64,000 nt of DNA from Trichaptum fuscoviolaceum (GCA_910574455.1 CAJSYZ010000001.1:4261424-4325423); one strand, 5' to 3'; shown: positions 48,304 through 59,762, counted from the stretch's first letter. The notes: a model not told the origin generated them from the letters alone. Program-made: numbers and translations.

Positions 48304-51300
48304 TTACTGCCTTGTTTGTAGCAGCTCCCTGAGATTATCACTAATGAGAGGTAGGGCGACTGTTGATTGGCGTGCTGTTGATTGGGCACTGGGACCAGCG
48401 GAACTTTCAGCATTGTTACCACCGCTACGTCGCCGGAGTCCACCGTCGATGACCGTTACAGTTGTATCGTTTTCAGCTCGTCTGCGATCGATATCTGCAA
48501 CAAGCTGCGCAAAGGAAAGGAATAGCACCTCGGCTTGAGCAAGCGTTGTATCAAGCTCGATAGTCATGCTGAGTTCATTGCAATACTTGAGTATTTCATC
48601 GAACTCCAAGAAAAGGTACATTTCAGTTTTCCAGACCATGCGATGACGGCGAGAGACTCACCTCAATCAGATATCGCAGAATCACATCCCTATGGGACTC
48701 GAGAATGGCGAGAGCAACAAACAACACAAAGTTAGAGCTATAGTAATCGGTCCATAGCACTTCCCAGAGTCGTAAGACATCGTCGAAGGCAAATTCTCGT
48801 TTGAAAGCGATGAGAACCCATCTGCGAAGGTATGAACGTAAGTTAAGGATTGAAGACATATTAAGTACATCGACTGACCGGAAGCAGAAAAACAAATTTA
48901 GTCCATCAGTTTTCTCTGAGGAAATGAAGTTAGCAAAGTACGGAATACTGGTCTCAGTATGCAAAATACCTAGATGCCTATATAGTTCCGGATCCATAAC
49001 GCTAATTAATTGCTGGAGAGACAAAAGTTGCTTTTTCATCCCGCTCTGATCTCGTAAGAAGTTTTGCTTCTGATAATTGATAGGCACGTCAGATCATTGG
49101 ACATTTGAATGCGTCGAATGACAGGACTAACCATTCGGTTCATGACCTCGACGAAACACCAGAATGTCATTTCCTCGTCGGCGCTCATAACGACGTAGAT
49201 AGGAGCGCAAAGGTCAGACATTCCTTGCACGTAGCCTGTCATTGGCGTGTGAACAACTCAGAAACGAAGTGCTTTACAAAATCGGCTCACCGAGACTCTT
49301 TTCGAAGAAGTTGTAGGTCAAAAGGATCCCAGATAGTCGCTCTATATGATCGTTGGTAGGTGCTTGTGCACCTACATCGTTCATATTCGGCGAAAACGAG
49401 GAGTATCGACGGTTTGCATCTTTCTCCTTAAGCTCCTTAGCACTAGCAACTGTAGGTGTCGTGGCGGGCGAAGGTGTTAAGAAGAGAGGTTGAGTACGGT
49501 CTGTTCTTCGACAATCGACGTCTATTCGGTGCCGCTCTTCAATAACGTCTTGCCGGTTGAAAACCTCATCAACGCCGTACCATTCATCTTTGAGTCGATG
49601 GTAATCTTTCCTGTAAATCGAACATTAGGTCAGTTGAAAGGCTAAGATAACTAGTCTCACATACCGCTTTTCCTCCCATTGGAGATCCCTTTCGGCATCG
49701 GTCGCATCCCATTCTAATACACCCAAGAGAAGTGGCCATACACGTTTACGAAGAGTGCCCTTCGGGCTCACTCCTTTCCTGAACACCTCCTTTCGCATCT
49801 CCTCCTTCTTTATCCTCGGCCTACCGTCCTTTCCGAACCAGCTCAGCCAAGTCTCTTCGTCAAGCGGATGTCTTGGGTCGCGCGTGCTCCGAGGTTTTGG
49901 CAAGTTTACCGAAGAATGCAATAATTCGAAAACTCCCAGTGAACCCTCCTCTTCCTCAGTCGCTGTAGGAGATTCATTGGAAGGAATCGAGCGAGCTTCC
50001 TGTTGCCGTGCTCGTTCACCCTCTTCAGCGACAATGCGTGCCCAGCGCGCAAGGTACACGCGGGCGCTCTCGAATTCGCCAACACCGCCCTTCTCAACCC
50101 ACGATCCCCATTCGGTCTCGCCGCTTGCGCTGACGAGCGATTTGACGGGATCAGGGAGATGTGGGACGATAGGCTGCGCGAGAGGGTGGGACAGGATTTG
50201 CTGAGCTGCGTGCCGGGTTGCGCGAGTGATAGATGCGAAGGATTGGAGGAGCGCTGACCGCGCTTGAGAGCCTGAATTCGATTGGAAAGGAGGATGCAGT
50301 GAGCGATGCAAGACGGACGAGTGTTGTGAATACGGATTTGCTCCGCCATTTCTGGTATTTGATGACGATCCTTGGGTATTCGTGGACGCGGAAGACAGGG
50401 GCCGTGGGCGCCTATGCGCCGGGACCGGTGAATACGAGTTGGCATAAGACGAGCGTCCAAGAATGTCGTCCACAGCATCATCGTCGAAGAGCTGCATTGT
50501 GTGCGCTTCAATGTCAGATTTACTGGGATCTACGAGAAACAATGTTGGTTGCAAATTTGACCGCAGGATGTGCGCATATTGTCTGAGACGCGCGAGCAGA
50601 TCCTCTCCACCCCAAGTTGTAGTCATCCCATGAGCGCGTGCTGCGCCGGAGTCCAGTACACGTGGAGGATACGATGAGGCACCGCTTCCTTGCGTAGACG
50701 TGTTCCTGCTGATAGGCGGCGCAACGGGAGAGGTGCTGAACGAACGGGATTCATCATCGTGAAAGTATAGAGTTGGTAATGTCGAGCCGCTAATCAGGTT
50801 AATGGCTATGGAGCCGTCTGTAGGTCAAAAGAAAAGTCAGGACAAGTCTTCCAAGATTGCCAGAAAGTACACATACGCCATGAGGAAATGGTAGGTGGGT
50901 GGACAATCAGTGAATATATGGATGTGAACGGTACAGAAAACGCATAGGTCTCCGGACGTCTAACGGGTAGATCGATCAGGACTGCATCTGAAGGAAAGTT
51001 TCGAGAGAATGTCAGTATCCTATCATTATCAGAATGCCTCACGTACCTTCGTCCTCATCATCAACAGGAGCCCTTTCCTCAATTCTAACAAACTTGTCCC
51101 ATTCATCCTGACCCCTCTCATTCAACAACGTCTCTGGGATCCATGCGAGCAGATACTTCGGATTCACAGCTTCCTGCAGTCACATTGTCAGACTGAGTAA
51201 AGCTGACTCGGAGGGTGAAAAGAGAAGCTCACGCGTTTGACAAGAGTGACAAAGCCCGGTATGTTATCTCGAGAATATGCGGTCGGATGGATATAAACCT

Positions 51301-51355
51301 TCGACTTGCTGTATAGCAATCTGTACTTCTCATCCTCGATGGCTGACTCTGTCAT
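48304..51355 (-). CDS. GYP7: GYP7-type Rab GTPase-activating protein (TBC domain), frameshifted
   Basis: GYP7 stimulates GTP hydrolysis by YPT7-class Rabs in vacuole traffic. Ten exons are inferred: 51355-51233, 51173-51047, 50987-50877, 50817-49665, 49611-49291, 49235-49132, 49069-48970, 48915-48879, 48821-48662 and 48603-48304. The start MTESAIEDEKYRLLYSKSKV and PTAYSRDNIPGF fit the DUF3548-type N-terminus. The TBC core has GTLRKRVWPLLLG, the arginine-finger motif IDVDCRR, the glutamine-finger YVQGMSDL, MTFWCFVEVMNRM, FFCFRWVLIAFKREF and LRLWEVLWTDYY. The exon sum is one base more than a multiple of three: in exon 5 a run of five A on the plus strand (49560-49564) shifts the frame between DEWYGVDEV and RQDVIEERHR. 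Both sides are family-like. This is either a sequencing error or a real inactivating indel; the gene would then be truncated just before the arginine finger. Another start, Met at 51400, is possible. Confidence 0.85.
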
Positions 51356-51956
51356 CGGCGAGCCTAGGTTAGCTTCCGCTTCGCGTTTGATCTCGACCAT
51401 TGAACCGTCCTGTTTGTACATACTTGAGTATAAGGCGATAGCATTCATGTGGGCAACGTACTGATACTGTGGATAACGACCACTTCCGAGATTGAGGTTC
51501 GACTTGCGTTCCCATAAACGATGGCTGCTAGACAAGGTATATATCGTATGGCCGCTGCTGCGCAGTGTTCACACTGAGGTCTGGGCGCTGCGGACAGGGT
51601 AGACAGAGCCTCCACAGCGACTGACTGCGCAGATGACGTGACAATGTTGGTCACTCTTTATCCAGCTTAATACCTTGAACCCGCTAAAGGTGGTGTGAAC
51701 GATGAGAACGCGTGTCAGCTCGACGTCGACGAGGTAGTGTCCAAGAGGTATGCTCCAGTATGGCAAGCGTCATTGAATCTGCCAGTGGGTGCCGCATTCG
51801 GCGCAGGCCGCATCCGAGTCGACCTCCAGAATTTGAATGAATTGGCACGCAATTGACCTAAACACCAAATTCCACCGGCTATAAGAGTGCTTCTTTTCCA
51901 TCAGCATCTACGTCGTGAGCCAGCTCGAGTGTCCAACACTCGATTTTCTCGCGAAT
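51356..51956. other. Divergent promoter, GYP7-type gene and 5-phosphatase
   Basis: 601 bp between two divergent genes. No coding sequence recognised, apart from possible N-terminal extension frames of the flanking genes. Confidence 0.55.
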
Positions 51957-53489
51957 ATGAACACAAATGACGAAGGCCTACTGGTTCAAATCGCGTCCTA
52001 TAACACGAATTTGCAAGGAAATGCAGGGTTACCCCAGGACCTTGTAGACTGGCTGTCTCCAACACTGCAGGTGTCCGGATTTCTTTCAAGGGAGAAAAAG
52101 ACGCCCGACGTTGTCGCCGTTGGATTCCAGGAGCTCTTACCGTTGAATTTCGGGTGTATGTTTGCTCACAACTCGCACACTATTGGCTGGTTCTCATACT
52201 TTTGTTCACAGTGGCCGGTATCTCAAAAGCTGTCATCAGCTCTCGGGACAAGCTCATACGCTCAGAACTGGAAAAATTCTCGCCGACCAAGGAAAACTAT
52301 TCACTCGTGGCCAAGATCGTCAACGTTGGCATTGCGCTCCTAGTGTATGCACGAGACGAAGAAGTCGGACCTCGCATTCGGGATGTCCAGACCTCGTGGA
52401 CAGGTTGTGGCCCGGCCTGGATGGGGAACAAGGGGGCCGTTGGTGTACGTTTTCGCCTAGCTGGACAAAGTGACGAAGATATAGGGGAGACATTCACGTA
52501 AGTTGATACTATGGCCTAATAATCTACATGATTTTGATGAATGGATCGATAGATTCGTCAATGCACACCTCTCAGCACATTCCGGTTATCTTCAGCGTCG
52601 GATTTCAGATTACAACCATATTGTGAGGACGTTGCTGTTCCCCCCGGCTCCTTCGTCTGGGAGTAGGGGCTACACGACTCTATACAACACATCCCATTTG
52701 TTCTTCTTAGGAGACCTCAATTTTCGCTTGAACATCCCCCCCTCTCATGAATTTGCGTCGAAATCAAGAAGACCTGCTCTAGTGGAAGCATTGAAAGATG
52801 AAGTTCAACGAGAAGCGCTGAAAGAATTCGATGAGCTGTACGTTGAACGCAGCAAAGGCAATGTGTTAGTCGGCTTCCGTGAAGGCGAATTTTGGAAATT
52901 CAAGTGTACCTATAAGTATAAGCTGAGGGAAGTGGATCGATACAAGTAAGCTCTTCTGTGACTAGGAAGGAAAATGCGCTCTTACATTCCTTCAGTGAAT
53001 CTCGGCTTCCCGCCTGGACAGACCGGGTGTTATACACCACATACGCAGACACTCCGGATGAACCAGAGAAGTCTCATATTCAAAATGTACTATATACCTC
53101 GATTCCTTCCTATACCACTTCAGACCACGTACGTATTCTGTCCCCTCTCGTGGATCCCTTTTGCTCACTCACTGATTACACAGAAACCAATCGTTGCCGT
53201 CCTAGTCGTCCCGACTTCCACAAATTCAGCACCTTCGAGTCTCCGCACATCCCCGCCCACAGTCCAACTTCCTTCCTCTTTCACTCCTTCACCTGACCGG
53301 CTATGGGTGCTTAAGCGGTACATTGGTCGGTCATTTGACAGAATTATCGGCCTCCTCTGGACGGTCCTGTGGCTCATTGGTCTCGGAAATGCGGTAGCTG
53401 GGATGGCGAGCTTTGTTTTTGGCATTCTAGCGTGGAGGTGGATGAGTGCGCGAAACCAGTCTGTACCAAGACCAGATGGGGAGGCTTAA
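51957..53489 (+). CDS. Inositol polyphosphate 5-phosphatase with C-terminal membrane anchor
   Basis: Removes the 5-phosphate from phosphoinositides or inositol phosphates. Exons 51957-52155, 52212-52497, 52553-52945, 52996-53128 and 53184-53489 give 438 residues. Catalytic motifs in order: QIASYNTNLQG, VAVGFQELLPLNFG, MGNKGAVGVRF, NAHLSAHSG, FFLGDLNFRL, ESRLPAWTDRVLY (Pro-x-Trp-Thr-Asp-Arg), and SYTTSDHKPIVAV. These are the full IPPc signature including the metal-binding Asn/Glu and the catalytic Asp-x-Asn. The C-terminal part carries a hydrophobic region (IIGLLWTVLWLIGLGNAVAG, MASFVFGILAW), one or two spans, so the enzyme is probably held in a membrane with the catalytic domain in the cytosol. 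No SAC1 domain, so it is unlike the synaptojanins. The first exon end (AAT TTC GGG T/gtatg) was chosen so that NFGLAGISKAV reads through. Confidence 0.9.
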
Positions 53490-54091
53490 CCAGCCCATGC
53501 ACTACTTTACATCTAACTCACACAGGACCTTATTTTTTTAGTATATAGTCATGTACTATGTTCCTACAGTATCTTTTTTATTCGGAAATAGCGTTGCATG
53601 TGAAACGACACGAGTTGTTTACTCTTCCCTGTTTGATTATATATATGTATGTACATTGATCTTGTATCATATTTATCGACCCTCAGATTTTTTAATTGCA
53701 CACAATTTGCCCATCTTAGAGTCCTCAAGAGAACTGAATGATGAATTGATAGACTTCACACATTCAGATTTTGTTGTTGCTAACCCATCGGTTCCAAGGT
53801 TCATTTGGATCTCGCCAGATGACTTTTCATTAGATGAGTACATTCTTAAAGATATACAAGATCATCCAAAACACATGGGTGTTTGCACGAAGGAGAGCCT
53901 CCGGAGAGGGCGAAGAAGTTCGACGGCGCCTGCCCTGATGTACTATCCGAGTCGAAGGGTAGGTTTTGTAGTAGTATGTAGTAGCCTGAGGTTCAAAAGT
54001 TAGTTTATCTGCCTTGCTCAGGTACTACAGTATACTATACTAGTAGTAGCACTGCTAACCCAACTGTGAGATAATTTTTAAATTATAAAAG
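53490..54091. other. Gap with an isolated open frame, unknown
   Basis: About 600 bp between the 5-phosphatase and LRR copy 3. A plus-strand open stretch at 53551-54003 (150 codons) contains protein-like sequence (HNLPILESSRELNDELIDFT, FSLDEYILKDIQDHPKHMG) but no family I can name, no splice partner found and no second copy. It may be a relic of another gene or chance. No other feature seen. Confidence 0.4.
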
Positions 54092-55741
54092 TTGATGAGT
54101 GCTAATCTCCAGGTTTCTCCAGAGGGAACAAAATTCATCATGGCGATGCTTTTCGAAAACGTCACAGGATGTGTTTTAACCATTGACACGAAAGACCTCC
54201 ATTCATCGATACCGTTTCCCTCTCCATCGGATGCTCTCTTCTGCTCGCTGCTCATGAAGTACGCAGATATCGTTCAAATGAAGCTTTTCGATGACTTGTT
54301 AGCACTCTTTCGGTATGCAGACTTTCACTCCGATCAAGTGACGATGCAGAAACCGGAGGATGTCATGGACCACATTGCGAACCATAGACAATTGACTGCG
54401 AAGGAAAGGAATTCAAAACCTCCTAGTCTAACGGGCGTTGAATCCCGCCTGGAATATAATCCTCAGACTTTGAATCTCATTCCTGAGCTTCTTGCAGAGT
54501 ATCTGGACTCTCAAAGGCTTCCGTTTCACCGTACGGTCGACGTCGACCTTTATGGCCGGCCGCTAGGCTGCGAAACGAATCGCGTGTTTCAAACGATGTC
54601 GCTTGTCCATCGATCTTGGACTGATATTGCGCAACGGTACCTTCGGCAACGTATCTTCATCTCGAGCAGCGACACACTGTTATCGTTTTTTCGCAGCCCG
54701 CAAATTGGTCCATGGGTCCGCCAGCTCAGTGTTTACAATGAGGATGACGTGTATAGTCCGCGTTTCAGCACGAAAGAGATGCCGCGACTCCTGACGGGAA
54801 TACTGAAAAGGTGCCCAAACATCACACACCTGCATCTACGAAACTATGGGCTGCATATGGTAGTAGATCAAAATGTAGAGGCCGAGATCCAAGCTTATGA
54901 CACAGGCCACCCTCTTAAGACAACTCACGACGTAATAATGCAGCTGGCCGACATGAAGCAACTGGAACACTTGTGGCTATATCCATGCCCGTCCACGAAT
55001 TATCCCAGCGAGAGAGACCTTTGGAAATTGTCCTTAGGACTACCAAGCCTGCGCTCTCTGAAGAGCCTGAGCTTACAATGGATGGATGTACCACGGTGGA
55101 AAAAGGAGCAAGGGTTTACGAAAACCCCAACGCACGGTGCTCTGATCCCATTGTCGAGCCTAGAGATTCTGTCCCTGGTCAATGTCGACTTCATCGCTTC
55201 TGGTTTTTTTACCTTGCTAATGAATCCTCACAATCGTGTGAGGAAATTGGAGTTGTCGTTTGATGGCGAGTATACGAGCGTTAATCTGGATAGACTTCGA
55301 ACTATTTTCAAGCGCGCAACGACAACATACGTTACAACACTCCAAATTCGTGCATTTGAGAACGCGGTTGATATTGGGACTGTCTTAACCTTCTTCCCGT
55401 CCGTGCAGACCTTCAGTTTACGTGCAAATTATCAGCAGAGTATGCCAGGGATTTCCCTCGTTCTTCCTCCATCCATTCGAAACTTTCACTTCCACTACTA
55501 TCAAATCGGCGATACGGACGAGGCCGATCAGGATCAAGCTGCGCTTGCAACGCTCAAAGCGTATCGTCACGTACAGCGAATGTTCATCACCTATGCAAAT
55601 TACTACAATAACTCGACAGGTGCTGACCACCCTTCCGAAGTCTTATTCGAGGACACTGCTGAATACTGCGCGAGGAACGATGTGGAATTCAAGGCTACTA
55701 AAGTAGATGACTATCACCCACCGCACATTTCAGAGTTGTAG
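54092..55741 (+). CDS. F-box-like/LRR-like family protein, copy 3
   Basis: Single exon of up to 549 residues. By paralogy the start is probably the Met at 54137 (MAMLFENVTGCVLTID), giving 534 residues. The N-terminal domain KLFDDLLALFRYADFHSDQV, KPEDVMDHIANHRQL; the F-box-like core LIPELLAEYLDSQRLPFH, MSLVHRSWTDIAQRYLRQR; and the repeats (NITHLHLRNYG, LEHLWLYPC, LKSLSLQWMDV, LEILSLVNVDFI, VTTLQIRAF, VQTFSLRAN) match copy 1 closely. The end is HPPHISEL. This copy is on the plus strand, the other two on the minus strand, and no partner of the gene A/B type faces it on its 5' side. Function as for copy 1, unproven. Confidence 0.8.
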   Translation: MMSANLQVSPEGTKFIMAMLFENVTGCVLTIDTKDLHSSIPFPSPSDALFCSLLMKYADIVQMKLFDDLLALFRYADFHSDQVTMQKPEDVMDHIANHRQLTAKERNSKPPSLTGVESRLEYNPQTLNLIPELLAEYLDSQRLPFHRTVDVDLYGRPLGCETNRVFQTMSLVHRSWTDIAQRYLRQRIFISSSDTLLSFFRSPQIGPWVRQLSVYNEDDVYSPRFSTKEMPRLLTGILKRCPNITHLHLRNYGLHMVVDQNVEAEIQAYDTGHPLKTTHDVIMQLADMKQLEHLWLYPCPSTNYPSERDLWKLSLGLPSLRSLKSLSLQWMDVPRWKKEQGFTKTPTHGALIPLSSLEILSLVNVDFIASGFFTLLMNPHNRVRKLELSFDGEYTSVNLDRLRTIFKRATTTYVTTLQIRAFENAVDIGTVLTFFPSVQTFSLRANYQQSMPGISLVLPPSIRNFHFHYYQIGDTDEADQDQAALATLKAYRHVQRMFITYANYYNNSTGADHPSEVLFEDTAEYCARNDVEFKATKVDDYHPPHISEL

Positions 55742-56224
55742 TTCATTCCTTCATCGATCCCAACGGTATTGTCTATTCCTTCGGTAGATAGAAGGGTAAC
55801 TTAATACATCGATCCCCAAAGATGGCCTCTTCAGCGGTGTGTCATGTGAAAAGCTAATTCGAAAACGTATTAGACTCCTAGAGAAGAAGAAGGTAAGAGT
55901 CGAATGAAATGTGAGAAGGCAAGTGTTGGCCCGGGAACTTGGCAGTGAAGCAAACGGTGAGTCGCGAGCGAACTGACGTCTTCAGGCGCTCAAATTGGAC
56001 CAGCCTGAGCCTGAGGCTCAAGTTCAGCCAAAACACAGTACAGTGCCCTATTCATATCTACAGTACTAAGTAGAATCCGGTGCTCTAATTCATCTATCTA
56101 AATCCTTATAATATAGTACATATGTTCGCAGTCCCATGGATATCCCCGTGTCACGACTACTTGCAGTATATGGATTCCTACACACTGGTACAGCCTAAAG
56201 TGGCACGATGAGCATAATTACGGT

Positions 56225-56760
56225 TCAGAAATGTGAGATGCATATTTGTCGTTTGCCCCCAGAACCTTGAACTCCACATTGATCCTTGCGGTACATTCGA
56301 TGCTTTCCAAAACATCCTCGATATATGGGCATCATTGGGAAATGGATTATATTCGGACGGGTTGTACGTGATGAGGAGACGACGTACGTCGGGTAAGCTT
56401 CGAGCATTGCGACTACGACAGGGTCTTGAACCATTGCGAAAAAAGATGAAATAGTAATAGAAGTGAAAGCTTTAGGTAGTACCGTACGGAAGAACAATGA
56501 ATACGAGCGGTATGTGAATGTTTGAAATTGGGAATAAATATGCAAGGAGGTATAATTTATGAGAACAAAATTGAGCGTGCCTATGGACCGGATAACAAGG
56601 AGTTTGAACCTCGATATATGTGTTGTCGCCGCATTCAAGAGAAGAAAACTGGTCTCTGACATTTGATCATTCGTGAAATCATCGACGCGCAGTTTCAGCT
56701 TCGTTATGCCACTGCGAGGGTTCGATAACCAGCATGTGTGTTCGAAACAGCGAGGAACTA
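56225..56760 (-). pseudogene. C-terminal half of broken LRR-family copy
   Basis: A degenerate frame on the minus strand aligns with the last third of the intact copies: HTCWLSNPRSGITKLKLRV corresponds to GLFTWLMNPHNNIKRLELS of copy 1, then NAATTHISRFKLLV to the ATTTHVTTLQF repeat, the TFTYRSYSLFF region, and an end like CGVQGSGGKRQICISHF in place of NNVEFIATKV. Frame errors and substitutions are frequent. Reading on the minus strand this lies after the N-terminal half at 59762-58915. Confidence 0.6.
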
Positions 56761-56920
56761 TCGGATGGTTGTATTCAAAGTGAGGCATATTGCCAGTGCA
56801 CCTAGTACATCGGTACGAAGTATCATTGTTTCTCCTGCACAAGTAGAGGGTGAGGGCCGACGATAAGCGGAGACACAATTAGCACCTGGCACAATGCTTC
56901 GGGTGGCTATCGTTGTTCGT

Positions 56921-57210
56921 CCTCCACACCAATGGGATGCTAGAGGATGATAGTAGACCAAAATCCCCATACCGAAGGAGTCACCGATGAGCCTTTGCAA
57001 TCAACCAGCCTTGTGAAGCTGACGAACACCGGTGATTGATGTACCACCTCGACTGGTTGGTACGCCTCCAGGCCAATGGAGTGATAGAGGGCAATACGTA
57101 GTAGACCGAAATCGAATTCACCAATGAGCCCCTGCAGCCAATCAGCCTTGCGAGGCTGGTCTGCCACCTACGTTCCTTCGTCCGGATTGGACAGAAGCGC
57201 CTTTGAAACC
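56921..57210. repeat. Tandem direct repeat, period about 144 bp
   Basis: Unit 1 starts at 56921 (CCTCCACACCAATGGGATG) and unit 2 at 57065 (CCTCCAGGCCAATGGAGTG). Shared further along: GTAGACC.AAATC, TCACC.ATGAGCC, TGCA.(C)AATCA.CCAGCC and TTG(C/T)GA.GCTG. A third partial copy (GCCGGTGATTGGCTTGCCACC, 57221-57241) matches the end of unit 1 (ACCGGTGATTGATGTACCACC, about 57030-57050). Divergence is moderate. No coding sense. Confidence 0.6.
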
Positions 57211-57783
57211 AGCCTCGAAGGCCGGTGATTGGCTTGCCACCGACCCAGCCCCACACCGTCCAGAACAAAACAAAACAACAATCCGAATGCGTTTGTTTGT
57301 TCGACGCAAAGCCCAAGGGTATATAAGGGTGGACAGCTGAGCGACGAAGGTCCATCGCCTCTTGGCCTTTCACCTCCACCACCCTCCAGTTGTGCCGGCT
57401 TCCATGCCTTCTCAGCATGGCCTCCGTTGTGTCGTAGTCGTGCCGCCGTTTCCACTCCTCGGACTCCGTCACACGCGCTCTTCACTCGGGGTCGCCGACA
57501 CCATAGAATTAGTAGGGGTAGATACTCCGGATTACGATCGGGCGAGTCCAATCCTCGCACCGGACACTGCTTTCACGCTAGCAAGACCATAGTCTGTCTA
57601 AACTTGGTAGTCGGTTACCCCTCCAAGGCTAGCGCAGCCATATGCAGTGTGGTGTCCTTCAAGCGGGGTATATTATCTTTTTTTTGGTCGGGAGATGGGA
57701 AAATACCCACACCGATCTTCTTTTTTACGGGATGGGTAGAGAACCCACCCGGAACTGTCTTGTGTGCCTGTGATCCGAGAGCG

Positions 57784-58407
57784 TAGTCTCGTAACCAGAC
57801 CAGGCTACTTATATGGGTCGCTTTGCTCTGAAGGCGTAGCCGGTCTGGTTTCCAAGGTTTTGATTTAAAGAAACTTGCAGGGAGTTTGAATTATAATACA
57901 AATATAGTAGCAGACCCAATTATTGTAATGACTAAGATGCAAATAAAAATAATGGAGCTTGCCACCGCCGAATGACGCAGGTGTACCTGACGCACGCCAC
58001 CCGGCCGCAAGTGTGCATATAGGCTTCGTATACACAAGTCACTTGGAATAAATATGATGGACTACTCAATGAAGTTAATGCTTATAGCTTAACAATACAA
58101 CATAATGTAGCAAAAGCCTTTAGAAGCATTAGTTGAGCATAGCCAACTACTAGTTGCTGTAGGCTATGTAGCTGTCTGCGTCCGCGACAACTTGGATTGA
58201 AGTTAGTTTTTAAATTACATTTACATGACGACATCAGACTCTATTTTTGGAGTACAAGGGGAACCTATGAAATCACTACTACATTTGGATTAATTTCAAA
58301 CTCCCTGCAAGTTTCTTGTAATCAAAAACCTTGGAAACCAGGCCAGCTACGCTGAGCTTGCTCCGCAAGCCGTATAAAGAAAGTAGCTTGGCCTGGTCAC
58401 GAGGCTA
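57784..58407. mobile_element. 624-bp non-autonomous DNA transposon with long terminal inverted repeats
   Basis: The left end TAGTCTCGTAACCAGACCAG and the right end, on the other strand TAGCCTCGTGACCAGGCCAA, begin imperfect inverted repeats of about 115-120 bp; both continue to CTTGCAGGGAGTTTGAA. Nine-base duplications CCGAGAGCG flank the element exactly (57775-57783 and 58408-58416). There is no transposase. Long inverted repeats with a 9-bp target-site duplication point to a Mutator-like (MULE) or KDZ-type MITE. It lies inside the DNA that interrupts the LRR-family pseudogene. Each inverted repeat contains its own short hairpin whose stem is preserved between the two ends. Confidence 0.85.
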
Positions 58408-58914
58408 CCGAGAGCGACCGACTTCAACACCCTGGGCCCATCCGCAATTGAAGAATGAGTCTTGAGACGTATGGTGACCTGTGCCTAAGATAGACCGGCC
58501 TCCAAGATCTTTTGTTTTCGCCATGACCTGTTCATCTTCGTCTAAGGATTATTCACTGAGTAACAACAATGACGTTCTGCTTGTTGACAACGCACAAAAA
58601 TACCAAAGCACTCTGATGGCTGATTCACGGTCGGTTGAGCTCTGTGCCAATGCCGGTGAATCCGGTATGCCAATTACCGTCGAACAGCGTTTGTTTGAGT
58701 AGAGCGCAAGCCATATCGGATACCAAGACTTTCGAAGGATTGCGCGTGTATGGATGAAGGGTCGAAACGAGTCCAGAGCGAGCAAATCGAGCGATTAAGC
58801 ATCTGTCCTCTTGATTATTCCTAGGAGCAACATAGCCGCTATACGGTCCTTGAAAGCAAATTGCGAGTTTTTGCTCTTGCTAGGAACGCAGTCAATACAC
58901 CACATGTCAACTTC

Positions 58915-59762
58915 CTACCACACTTGACGAACACAGCGAAGGTTGGTACCACCATGTACTAACACAGTCCATGTCACGTTGTGAATTCCGATAGGACCCG
59001 GTTTCAATCCCCTAAGCTGATGAAGGTGCCCCAAGCCAGCTAATTGACCTGCAATATCATGAGAAGCGTCGATAGACGGAGTGTATGGTACCCTCACAGA
59101 TTCAGACCGGTGCCACGGTATCTCATTGATCGCGATTTTCGGATAGATATACGCGAGATCACATTGAGAGCTCAGCTTGCTGACCCGCGGACCGACTGTT
59201 GTGCTCTGTATTACCCATCGTAGACTTTCCGGGCTCGAGATGAGGATACGTTGTCGATGATACCGTTGCGCAACATCGGACAAAACCGATGTATGAGGGC
59301 CATAGCCTTTAGTTTGTCGTCTGTAAGCTCCCTCTGTTATATAATAAGAAGCGCATTCGATCGTACGAAGGAATGGGCACCGTTGCGAGTCGATATACTC
59401 TGCGAGGAGCGCAGGTATGAGGTTTGTCGCCTGACGATGACAGGTCGCTGGAGACTAGCAGCTATCTGTCCAGTAGCTCGCCTCGAATTCCATTCCTTTG
59501 CAATCAGTTGCCTCTGAGCCGTGATGCGATCAAAAATATCCTCCGACTTCTGCAATATCACTGCGGCGACGTGACATCTACCTGTCGGAAGAGCTCAAGT
59601 ATGGCATCATATAGTTCCAATGACACAGCGCCTTTGAACTTGACAAATAAGAAGCTATGTAAATAGCCTGAGGGCGTCTGACCGTGTCGTTTACGGGATG
59701 GACGAGGAGAAATCCTGAATGTGCTGAGCGTTTCCGACAACATTCTCAAAGAGAGATGACAT
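58915..59762 (-). pseudogene. N-terminal half of broken LRR-family copy
   Basis: Minus-strand frames, joined across several frameshifts, follow the family order: MSSLFENVVGNAQHIQDFSS, then GYLHSFLFVKFKGAVSLELY and DAILELFRQVD, then ILQKSEDIFDRITAQRQLIA, MSDVAQRYHRQRILISSPES and VGPRVSKLSSQCDL, HDIAGQLAGLGHLHQLRGL. These match the N-terminal domain, F-box-like core and first repeats of copies 1-3. The intact LRR part is missing; the C-terminal third continues at 56760-56225. Start from the Met at 59762, corresponding to MTQLFDNVRGCV of copy 1. Confidence 0.75.

Noticed and set aside
57000..57590. Frames of 130-185 codons over the tandem repeat region
   Set aside because: Both strands are open by chance over repeat DNA; the two repeat units do not preserve a common frame with substitution patterns of coding DNA.
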